Position numbers and translations under genes: made by a program. This document shows positions 41,438 through 49,135 of a DNA stretch of 64,000 nucleotides, piece by piece. The notes under the pieces were generated by a model, which did not search any database, was not told the DNA's origin, and saw only the letters and a list, made by a program, of their open reading frames with translations. This stretch comes from Methylobacterium durans (GTDB taxonomy: Bacteria > Pseudomonadota > Alphaproteobacteria > Rhizobiales > Beijerinckiaceae), in the NCBI RefSeq assembly GCF_003173715.1, contig NZ_CP029550.1:3502501-3566500 (forward strand), given 5' to 3'. Position 1 is the stretch's first letter. Each line of letters starts with the position of its first letter.

Positions 41438-41785
41438 TCACTTCCTCAAGTCGCGAAGTTGGTGGTACAAGGCCCGAACGGCATCCATGTAATCCTGGCC
41501 TGTATTCCTCAGGCACATTTCCTGAACAAACTTCATCTGTTCTGCAGCAGGCAACGCGTCTGGCAGGAGATCGATGTCCTCATCCACCCCCTGTGGTGCG
41601 CGCATGAGCGCTCCGCTCATGAAGCCTTGTGCCCAAGCGAAAAACTCTCGTTCAAGAGCAGGGTTGCCTTGTATTTCTTGGTTGAAATCGGCGCAGGTCG
41701 AAGCTCCGTGACCGACGATCTTCGCGGTTTGAGCCTGTGCAGCCACAGCAAAGAGAATGCTCAGGGCCACAATCGCTTTCCGCAT
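41438..41785 (-). CDS. Small exported hypothetical protein
   Basis: 115 residues from the internal ATG at 41785, chosen because the product then opens with a signal peptide (MRKAIVALSILFAVAAQAQ). The mature part (GASTCADFNQEI, FFAWAQGFMSGAL, CLRNTG) has two conserved cysteines that could pair in the periplasm. It looks like a common alphaproteobacterial secreted family of unknown function, broadly reminiscent of HdeA/Rap1a-type small proteins, which is a weak resemblance. Confidence 0.6.
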   Translation of the reverse strand: MRKAIVALSILFAVAAQAQTAKIVGHGASTCADFNQEIQGNPALEREFFAWAQGFMSGALMRAPQGVDEDIDLLPDALPAAEQMKFVQEMCLRNTGQDYMDAVRALYHQLRDLRK

Positions 41786-42075
41786 CGAAAGATCAGGTCC
41801 TCTGCGCAGCAAGCATGGAAAAATGCCGGCGAGCATTATGCGGCTGAGGGCAAGGGCCGACAATGGCGCGGCGATTAGCGTGGGTGGGAATGTGGCCGGA
41901 GTGCCGTTTCGGGCACACAGGATCCGAGCTGCCCCCGTGGTTGGCTCCCTGCTCTCTGCCTGCATCGTGACCGCGGCAGATAGTGCCCAGGGGCTTGCGG
42001 GCTGACGGCGGCTCTACCTGGGTGAGGTCGCCCCATCCACGCCCGCACGCAGAGCGCTCGGGACAAGATCCCGCA

Positions 42076-42333
42076 TCAGTGCGAGCGCGTCTTCGGTCTC
42101 GGTTCACGCGGCGGTTGGAGGTTCGGCCTGTTCAGAGCTCGGCGCCGAGGACCTGCCGGAGCCGGAAGCTGACTGCCGTGTTTTCCGGTTAGTCCGAGGC
42201 GGTGAGCCTTACCGATCACGGCATTGCGCGTGATGCCTTCGCCCAGCTTCTCGGAAATCGCGCGGGCCGGCTCACCCGAGATCCAGAGGCGGTTCAACAG
42301 TTCCACGCGCGGCTCGTCCCAGACAGCTGTCAT
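42076..42333 (-). CDS. GcrA-family cell-cycle regulator, short
   Basis: 85 residues from ATG at 42333, with GGGGAG seven bases upstream. The N-terminal GcrA DNA-binding motif is clear (WDEPRVELLNRLW, EGITRNAVIGKAHRLGL). GcrA works with sigma-70 at methylated GAnTC promoters in alphaproteobacteria. The usual C-terminal sigma-interaction region with its conserved Cys/Trp pattern is missing. The chain ends in a Pro/Arg-rich tail, so this copy may be non-functional or act as a competitor for sites. Confidence 0.75.
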   Translation of the reverse strand: MTAVWDEPRVELLNRLWISGEPARAISEKLGEGITRNAVIGKAHRLGLTGKHGSQLPAPAGPRRRALNRPNLQPPREPRPKTRSH

Positions 42334-42652
42334 GCCGAACTCCCCAACTTTCTCGCACCTGGCGTTCACGCGCAGGGACATCAGTTGACGGTGGCGCACG
42401 CAGAGGACCCAAACTCTGCTGGATCAAAGGTATGGCGGGCACGACGGTCGGGAAGCCCGACACTACGAGCGTCACGGGCTTCCGCCCCCTTGCATCGACC
42501 GGAAGCGGCCGGCTGCACGCGACCTGCGCGGCGAAACAGATGAGCCGCAGCCTCAAGGGGTACAGGTTCGTCCCGGCTCGGCTCCTGCAACCAACGGCTT
42601 TGCTCGGCGCTTCTCCGATGCCGGGCTTAGAACGTGTTGGGAGGCAGGCGTG

Positions 42653-43942
42653 ATGGACGCGACTGTAACCCGCAAGGTGCTCTGGCGGCTCGTTCCCTTC
42701 CTGATGCTCTGCTACTTCGTCGCCTTCCTCGACCGGGTGAACGTCGGCTTCGCGGCGCTGACCATGAACCGCGACCTCGGCCTCTCCGCTGCCGTCTACG
42801 GGCTTGGTGCGGGTATCTTCTTCCTCGGCTACTTCCTGTTCGAGGTGCCCAGCAACATCATCCTGGAGAAGGTCGGCGCGCGGCGCTGGATCGCCCGCAT
42901 CATGATCACGTGGTCGCTCGTCTCAGCCTCGACCGCCTTCGTGGTGGGCGAGTGGTCGTTCTACGCCGTGCGCTTCCTGCTAGGCGTGGCGGAGGCCGGG
43001 TTCTTCCCGGGCATCATCTTCTACCTGACCAACTGGTTCCCCTCCGAGCAGCGGGCCAAGGTGGTCGGCACCTTCATGATGGCCATCCCGATCTCCTCGG
43101 TGATCGGCTCGCCGCTCTCCGCCTGGATCATGGCTGCAACCGATGGATCGCACGGCCTGGCAGGCTGGCAGTGGCTCTACCTGATCGAGGCGGCCCCGAG
43201 CTTCCTGCTCGGCTTCGCGGTGCTGGCCTACCTAGCGGACCGGCCTGAAGACGCCCACTGGCTCGATGCGGAAGAGCGAGGCTGGCTGGCCGAGCGGATC
43301 GCGCGGGATCGCCGGGAGAGGGTTCAGGTCCAGAAAATCAGCCTCGGTCAGGCGCTGATCCACCCGCGCGTGCTCGGGCTCAGCCTCGTCTACTTCGGTG
43401 TCAGCACCGGCCTTTACGGCATCGGCCTGTGGTTGCCGCAGATCGTCAAGGACTTCGGCCTGAGCACGCTGCAGACGGGCTTCGTCACGGCCATTCCCTA
43501 CATGGTCTCGGCGGTTGGCATGGTGCTGTGGACGCGCCACTCCGACCTGAAGATGGAGCGCACCTGGCACGTCGTGATCCCGGCCGTCGTCGGCGGCCTT
43601 GCCTTCGCGGCGGCAGGCTACGCACCGTCGCCGACCCTCGCGATGATCGCGCTTAGCGTGGCTGCGCTCGGCGTGTTCAGCGCGATGCCGACCTTCTGGA
43701 CCTTGCCGACCGCGCTCTTGACCGGAAGCGCCGCAGCTGGGGGCATTGCCCTGATCAATTCGATTGGAGGCTTGGGCGGGTTCGTCGGTCCTTACGTCAT
43801 CGGCTGGGTTAAGGACGTCACCGGCCAGTTCAGCCTCGCGCTTCTGGCGATTGCGGGCTTCATGATCGCGGCGGGCCTGCTGACGCTGGTGCTCAGCTCC
43901 ATCGGCGCGGGAACTCGGATCACACACTCTCCGGCGGAGTGA
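42653..43942 (+). CDS. MFS transporter, anion:cation symporter (ACS) type
   Basis: 429 residues from ATG at 42653, preceded by GGGAGG. A GTG one codon earlier is possible. Twelve membrane helices are apparent. The N-terminal signature LMLCYFVAFLDRVNVGFAAL and the loop EVPSNIILEKVGARRWIARI are typical of the ACS branch of major facilitator transporters, which import organic acids such as tartrate, galactonate or 4-hydroxyphenylacetate. The specific substrate cannot be read from the sequence, and no catabolic genes flank it. A short hairpin follows the stop. Confidence 0.88.
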   Translation: MDATVTRKVLWRLVPFLMLCYFVAFLDRVNVGFAALTMNRDLGLSAAVYGLGAGIFFLGYFLFEVPSNIILEKVGARRWIARIMITWSLVSASTAFVVGEWSFYAVRFLLGVAEAGFFPGIIFYLTNWFPSEQRAKVVGTFMMAIPISSVIGSPLSAWIMAATDGSHGLAGWQWLYLIEAAPSFLLGFAVLAYLADRPEDAHWLDAEERGWLAERIARDRRERVQVQKISLGQALIHPRVLGLSLVYFGVSTGLYGIGLWLPQIVKDFGLSTLQTGFVTAIPYMVSAVGMVLWTRHSDLKMERTWHVVIPAVVGGLAFAAAGYAPSPTLAMIALSVAALGVFSAMPTFWTLPTALLTGSAAAGGIALINSIGGLGGFVGPYVIGWVKDVTGQFSLALLAIAGFMIAAGLLTLVLSSIGAGTRITHSPAE

Positions 43943-43955
43943 GCCGGTCGGCTCA
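43940..43955 (+). terminator. Short hairpin at the MFS stop
   Basis: TGAGCC-GGTC-GGCTCA forms a 6-bp stem that includes the stop codon. No T-run follows. A weak candidate terminator. Confidence 0.25.
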
Positions 43956-44089
43956 AGAACAGCTCATGGGAGCGGCTATCCCCTCGTTGCTCCCCCTGGC
44001 GGCCCTGCATTCTCGACCACGTCATACACCTAACCGTCGTGCATGAAGTTGCGCAAAATCGGCTCACTCAGCCCGCTGTCTGGCTGAGG

Positions 44090-44320
44090 TCAGGCTCCCG
44101 AGCAAAGCGAGCGGAACGCATTCGAGAACCGCAAGATCCTATCGCGCGAGCCGGAGAGTGCCTGCATACCCATCCAGAACTCCGCAGACGTGCCGATGTA
44201 GCGGGCAGGGCGCAGAGCCATCTCGGCCGACACCCACCGCCGACCTCGGATGATCTCGCTGATGCGCGTTTCCGGCACCGCGATCGCCTTGCGATGCTCA
44301 GCACCGCCCGGAGCCGTGCG
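44090..44320 (-). pseudogene. Truncated higA antitoxin copy
   Basis: Minus-strand translation gives VPETRISEIIRGRRWVSAEM and ARYIGTSAEFWMGMQ, closely matching the helix-turn-helix of the intact higA at 63 kb. The N-terminal helices are lost and the C-terminal tail is replaced by unrelated residues. No higB is adjacent. It is the second of three higA-like copies in the window. Confidence 0.72.
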
Positions 44321-44434
44321 TAGTTTGCCTCCCCGTCACCAAGCTGAACCACAGCCGCGCTTGATCGTTAACGAATTGCGCACCCACCCGCGCTCCACGC
44401 GGAGGCCGAAGGCGCGCCGCGAGGAGGGATCGTC

Positions 44435-44710
44435 ATGTCGCGTTTCCATCGCTTCGGGCTCGTCACGCTTGCCGCTGGCGGGATCTGGGGCCTGCTGGCC
44501 GCAGGGGCTTGTGCGCAAACAAGGCCGGCAGGCGCTGACAGTGGCATCCGCCCCATCGCCGTCGGCACCGTCGTGGCGCAGCCGTGTCTCGGTGTCTGTC
44601 GCTCGGCCCTGCCGCCCTGCCGCGTCGGCCGGCGCTGGTTCGGACCCTACGGCTACGTGTGTTACCGGCCCGAACCCTATTTCCGTCCCTCGTGGCTGGG
44701 CCCCCTCTGA
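44435..44710 (+). CDS. Small secreted Cys- and aromatic-rich protein
   Basis: 91 residues. ATG at 44435 with a strong GAGGAGG upstream. Signal peptide MSRFHRFGLVTLAAGGIWGLLAAGACAQ. The mature part has four cysteines (QPCLGVCRS, LPPCRVG, YVCYRP) and a Tyr/Pro/Arg-rich tail. Two disulphides are likely in the periplasm. No family recognised. Transcribed alone between a higA remnant and the histidine kinase. Confidence 0.6.
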   Translation: MSRFHRFGLVTLAAGGIWGLLAAGACAQTRPAGADSGIRPIAVGTVVAQPCLGVCRSALPPCRVGRRWFGPYGYVCYRPEPYFRPSWLGPL

Positions 44711-45300
44711 TCCGCACGAGACGCCTCCGCTCTCAGGATGCCGCCCCGCAGCGGCTCTGAGCATCCTCGTACCTCGGTCAAGCGCGATCACCCTTCCGCA
44801 GGCGGCCTGGATCAGCGTGTCGTCGGCTGCCGGTCCAGGAGTGTGCAGGGGCAAAGCCCGAGGTAGCAGGTCAGGATCAGGTCGGGGCACGGGCCGAAGC
44901 CTCAGCATCGCGCAGATTGGCCCGGCGCAAAGGCTCTGAAATCTGCGACCTCCTCAGAACCGCGCGTGACCCAGCACCGGACGCCGCCGCATCAGTCTGG
45001 GCGCCGGTTCAGGGCGCGGCAATTCAGATGACCGATGCGCCCGGCGAGGCCCGGCATTCCGACATCAATGCTGCCGTGCGGCGCCCAGGCGCTGTGACGA
45101 CTGACGTCGGGGCTTCGCACCCGACTATAACAATTTCTTCGCTTGGGCGGCCTGTTTTTTGGGCAGCGGGTGGCGCGGCGATTAGTGCGCTGATCGGTGC
45201 GTTAACCAGTCGTTAACCTTCTTCCACCAGCCTGATCGGGACTGTGCGGCGCACCATCGCCCTGCGGTGTGTCCTTCCTGTTTTGGTAGCCCGACCACAG
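44711..45300. other. Mostly empty stretch before the hybrid kinase
   Basis: 590 bases. The only candidate gene is a possible small membrane protein at 45028-45216. The region just before the kinase is AT-richer (ACTATAACAATTTC, GTTAACCAGTCGTTAACC) and is a likely place for the kinase promoter. Confidence 0.35.
45028..45216 (+). CDS. Possible small membrane protein
   Basis: 62 residues from ATG at 45028. A TTG at 44917 would extend it. The C-terminal half is a single hydrophobic helix (VFWAAGGAAISALIGAL) ending in TSR. There is no strong binding site and no known family, so it may not be expressed. Confidence 0.25.
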   Translation: MTDAPGEARHSDINAAVRRPGAVTTDVGASHPTITISSLGRPVFWAAGGAAISALIGALTSR

Positions 45301-47808
45301 ATGGCGAGACGTCGATTGGCGGTGTCCCTCCGCACGCTCATGAGCCTGTCGCTCGCGCTGGCTGTCGGCGTCGGGAGCGGTCTCACCCTGTACCTGTCAC
45401 ACCGCCAGGCGGAGCTCGGTCGCACGGACGAGACGCGGGCTGTCCTCGAGCGGGCAGCCCCGATCCTCGCGGATCAGCTCGACCGCACCCTCCGCGATGT
45501 CGGCCGCGACGTGAGCCTCGGCGCGCTCGACGGTCGCGTTGCTCGACCCGATCGGGCGGCCGACCTTGACGCCTACCTCGTGGCCTGGCGGCGGCTCCGT
45601 CCGGAATACACCGACATCCTCGTCGCGGACCGGGCCGGCCGCGTTCGGGCCACGGCGAGCGGCAAGCTCATCGGGTCCGACGTGTCGGGCGCCGTCTGGT
45701 TCGCGCGCGGCCTGCAGGGGGTGGCAGCCGCAGACGCGTCGGAGCGCAACCGCGCCGGCACCGAGGCGCCGCGCAACGTTATCGTCAGCGCGCCTGTCCC
45801 AGACGGTGGCGGCGTCGTGGCGATCCAGATGACGCCGCGCTGGATCGAGGAAGCGACGCAGCTCGCGCGCCGCAGCTTGGGCGCTCCCGGCGAGGGCATC
45901 TCCTTCTCCGTACTCAACGCGAGCGGCCGCCTGGTGCTGCAGGTGGGTGCGGTCAAGCCCGACCACCCGGAGACTCAGAGACTTGAGGTGTCCGCCCCGC
46001 TCGACGGCAGCGAGCGGCCGGGCCTCGGCTGGCTGCTCGTGGCGCGGGCAACGCCCGGGACGATGAGCGCGGCGGGATCGGGCGTGCAGATCCCGCACGC
46101 CATCGTGCTGGCCCTGCTGGCTGTCGGGATCGCGGGCTGGCTCGGTGGGAGCCTCGTGAGCCGGCGAATCCGCAACCTTGAGGCGGCCTGCAGGCAGGAG
46201 GCCGCGGGGCTGACGGTGACCGCGCTTCCGATCCGCGAGTTGCAGAGCCTCGCCGACGCGGCCGCCCACGCCATCGCGCGCGGCAAAGGGCGAGAGCGGA
46301 TGATGCAGGACGCGCGCGCGGCGCTCGTCCGCAGCCGCGAGCGCGTGCGCGCCTTCAAAACCATGGCCGGCTGGAGCTGCTGGGAGGTGGATCTGACGAA
46401 CGGACGCGTCACCTGGACGGACGCGGTTCTGCCGATCCTGCCCAGCACCTCCGAGCTCGCCACGACCCTGGACGACCTGGTCGACCGCCTCGACCCGGAG
46501 GATCGCGACCTCATGCGGGTGGCGATGCGGGCCGCGATCGCCGCAGGGGGAAGCGCCCAGGACGTCACGCTGCGCACGCTGCCGGTCGCCGGAGAGCAAT
46601 CTGGGCGGCGGCTGCACCTGCGCATGGCAAAGGTGCTGGATGACGGTGACGCCCGCGAGCGGCTGCACGTGCTCAGCCGCGAAGTCGGGGTCGCGAGTCT
46701 GCCCGGATCGCCGGTGACGCCGATTGCTAAGCCCTTGGCTCCGGCCGCGAACGAGCCGCTGCTCGAACGACGGCGCGATGGCCTTCTGCGCCAGGTCACG
46801 GACGGGATCGTGCACGACGTCAACAACGCCCTCGCGGTCGTCATGACGGCGCTCGGCAGCCTCCAGCGCCACGGTCACGATCTGCCGGATCGTGCGCTCC
46901 AACTGGTCGACGTGGCCCAGCGCGGGGCACGGAATGGGGCTTCGCTCACGCGGCGCGTCTCCGCGCTGACCCGGCGCGAGGTCTCGACGCTGGCCGAGGT
47001 CGATATCGCGCTGGTGCTCGACGATCTCACCGACTTTCTGCGCAGCTCGGTCGCGCCGGAGATCACCATCGGCCTCTCGCTCGATGAGGCGCTTCCGCCC
47101 GTTCTGTGCAGCGAGCGCCAGATCGAGATCCTGATCCTCAACCTCGTGCTCGACATCAAGGCGGTCGCTCCGGCTGGCTGCGGGGTCTCCCTCGTCGTCC
47201 AGGCGGCCGAACCGCCGACGACGAGCCTGCTCGCATCCCGACCGAGCCTGCGCCTGACCCTCTCGGCGCCCGTCAACCTCGCGAACAGGCGGGGTCTCGC
47301 CTCCGTCGCCGATCTGGCGGACGAGATCGGCGCGGCCGTCGACGTGCAGGCCTCTGAGGCGAGCACGACCGTCAGCGTGTGGCTCCCGGCGGGCGAACGG
47401 CAGGCCGTTGTCGAGGCGGCCGCGGACGGCGCCGCCGAGAACTTGGCCGTCCTCCTCGTGGAGGCCGACGCGTTGCTGCGCTCCACCACGGCGAGTGCTC
47501 TCAGTGATCTCGGCCATACCGTCACCCAGGCGGCTTCCAGCGCGCAGGCGGTGGAAATCCTGGCTGGCCGCCGCGACTTCGATCTCCTGCTCGTCGACTA
47601 TGCCTTGCCGGGCATGAGCGGTCTTCAACTCGCCGCGACCGTGTCCCGCACGCATCCCCGCATCCGCACGATCTTGGCCGGCCCGCGCGGCCATCTCCCG
47701 GCGAACGCTCAGGTCTTCCAGCAGCTGCATAAGCCGTTCGGGCTGCCAGAGCTGGTGCGGGCGCTGCAGTCGAGAGGGCCGGAGAGGAGAGAGCAGGAAG
47801 CCGCGTGA
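45301..47808 (+). CDS. Membrane hybrid histidine kinase with degenerate ATPase domain
   Basis: 835 residues from ATG at 45301. A GTG at 45244 would add 19. Order: membrane helix 12-34, extracytoplasmic Cache-like sensor 36-260, second helix about 265-286, linker helix, PAS-like domain 351-460, phosphoacceptor helix with H505 (GIVHDVNNALAV), ATPase-like domain about 560-700, receiver domain 714-835 with D766 (LLVDYALPGMSG) and the conserved Lys (LHKPF). The ATPase part lacks the usual N-box asparagine (LDIKAV stands where NARDA is expected) and the glycine-rich G boxes. It may act as a phosphatase, phosphotransfer scaffold or pseudokinase. It lies upstream of the cellulose locus. Confidence 0.82.
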   Translation: MARRRLAVSLRTLMSLSLALAVGVGSGLTLYLSHRQAELGRTDETRAVLERAAPILADQLDRTLRDVGRDVSLGALDGRVARPDRAADLDAYLVAWRRLRPEYTDILVADRAGRVRATASGKLIGSDVSGAVWFARGLQGVAAADASERNRAGTEAPRNVIVSAPVPDGGGVVAIQMTPRWIEEATQLARRSLGAPGEGISFSVLNASGRLVLQVGAVKPDHPETQRLEVSAPLDGSERPGLGWLLVARATPGTMSAAGSGVQIPHAIVLALLAVGIAGWLGGSLVSRRIRNLEAACRQEAAGLTVTALPIRELQSLADAAAHAIARGKGRERMMQDARAALVRSRERVRAFKTMAGWSCWEVDLTNGRVTWTDAVLPILPSTSELATTLDDLVDRLDPEDRDLMRVAMRAAIAAGGSAQDVTLRTLPVAGEQSGRRLHLRMAKVLDDGDARERLHVLSREVGVASLPGSPVTPIAKPLAPAANEPLLERRRDGLLRQVTDGIVHDVNNALAVVMTALGSLQRHGHDLPDRALQLVDVAQRGARNGASLTRRVSALTRREVSTLAEVDIALVLDDLTDFLRSSVAPEITIGLSLDEALPPVLCSERQIEILILNLVLDIKAVAPAGCGVSLVVQAAEPPTTSLLASRPSLRLTLSAPVNLANRRGLASVADLADEIGAAVDVQASEASTTVSVWLPAGERQAVVEAAADGAAENLAVLLVEADALLRSTTASALSDLGHTVTQAASSAQAVEILAGRRDFDLLLVDYALPGMSGLQLAATVSRTHPRIRTILAGPRGHLPANAQVFQQLHKPFGLPELVRALQSRGPERREQEAA

Positions 47809-47859
47809 CGGCGAGCGCGCCGGGGTGGGGAACGCGCACCGGCGCGGAATGTCGCCGTC
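47807..47859 (+). terminator. Nested hairpin after the hybrid kinase
   Basis: GACGGCGA pairs with TCGCCGTC (outer 8 bp). Inside it, CGCGCCGG pairs with CCGGCGCG. It begins at the stop codon. No T-run is present, so any termination would be Rho-aided or structural. Confidence 0.4.
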
Positions 47860-48284
47860 CCGGTGCCGAGACGGTCCACAACGGTCCAACCCCCAGGGCC
47901 GTTACCCTGCGGCGATCGACACGCGACAGTGTTTCGGCCGCGCTAACCAACATTTGTTGGCGCTAGCACGAGACATCAGAAGCGTTCATCCGCCCAGTGA
48001 CGCCGCGTTTCAGGATCTGAAGCGCACCGGGCGTCGGGTGATAAAAAATTTTCAGTACTGCCCGGAATTTTGGCAGAACGCTATTGGCGTTCCAAGAAAC
48101 GACTCGTGACTCGCGCGCCTCTGTGCAGACACGACCGCGCGGCCGACTGATGCGCTCAGGACACGCTTGGTTGGAAAGCTCCGCCTACAGCGCCTTAACA
48201 CCGCGTTCACCGTCTTATTTAAGCGGAATCTGGTATTAACCACCGCAGAGTCCTCGCGGTTTCCGCAGGTCCTGGAGACATGAC
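47860..48284. other. Upstream region of the cellulose locus
   Basis: 425 bases without a supported gene. It is locally AT-rich (GATAAAAAATTTTCAG near 48040) and holds a small inverted repeat GAACGC-TATTG-GCGTTC near 48075. It is the probable promoter region for bcsS and perhaps the whole bcs group. Confidence 0.45.
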
Positions 48285-49043
48285 GTGCCTGAACACAGCC
48301 CTCGAACCGTCTGGATGCTGGCGCTCGCGCTCGGGACGCTCGTCACGGGGCACGCCTCGGCTGCGGATTGGTACACGGGCGTCGAGCGCGGCGGCCAGTC
48401 TGACGACTACATCGTGGCTTTCGACGGTGCGGCGACCGTGACCTCGAACAGCTCGGCCTTCGGCGCCCTGACGACGACGATCGCGCCTGCCGGGAGCTTG
48501 GTCGAGAGCGGCCCGCGTGTCCGGATGCAGGCGGTTGCCGGCACTTACTCCTATCCCGGGGCGACGGCCGGAACGCGGGTCCGCGGCGAGCAGGAAGAGG
48601 GCACGGTTCTGGCCGGCTACGAGTGGATCTGGGACCAGGCCGCGCTAGCCGGATATGTCGGGTTCAACGTGCGCAACAACGAACTCTCGATCCTCGACCC
48701 GAGAAATCCCGTCGTGGGCACTGGTGTCGGTGCCAAGGTCGCGGCCGATCTCTGGCTGAACCCCTCGCTGAACACCCTGCTCGCCGCGAGCGCCTCGTAC
48801 TCGACCCTGTTCAGTGCCTACTACGTTCGCGCGAAGGCCGGCATCATGGTCGCGGACGGTGTGTTCATCGGACCTGAGGGCACGCTCCTGGGCGACGCCT
48901 TCTTCAATCAGTGGCGTGTCGGCGCCCACCTCACGGGCTTCGCGGTCGGCCCGATGAAGTTCTCACTTGGCGTGGGTTATGCACATGATCGGGTGCAGAA
49001 GGGCGGTTACTACACCAGTGTCGAAGGACGAGCAGCCTTCTAG
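48285..49043 (+). CDS. bcsS: Cellulose biosynthesis protein BcsS
   Basis: 252 residues from GTG at 48285 with GGAG seven bases upstream. The signal peptide ends at GHASA. The mature part is a run of amphipathic strands (GYEWIWDQAALAGYVGFNV, KAGIMVADGVFIGPEGTLLG, WRVGAHLTGFAVGPMKFSLGVGYAHD) ending in an aromatic residue, so it is probably an outer-membrane barrel. This matches the BcsS family of alphaproteobacterial cellulose loci. Exact role unknown. It could provide or support the outer-membrane passage, since no BcsC-type barrel is seen in this window. Confidence 0.8.
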   Translation: MPEHSPRTVWMLALALGTLVTGHASAADWYTGVERGGQSDDYIVAFDGAATVTSNSSAFGALTTTIAPAGSLVESGPRVRMQAVAGTYSYPGATAGTRVRGEQEEGTVLAGYEWIWDQAALAGYVGFNVRNNELSILDPRNPVVGTGVGAKVAADLWLNPSLNTLLAASASYSTLFSAYYVRAKAGIMVADGVFIGPEGTLLGDAFFNQWRVGAHLTGFAVGPMKFSLGVGYAHDRVQKGGYYTSVEGRAAF

Positions 49044-49135
49044 TTCATTTCGGGACATCTGTTCAAGGATGGACAGCGCTCGTCTCTGAGTCTTCGGTAG
49101 AGTTTCTCGCATCTCGAGCACAGTAGCGGCGTCGC

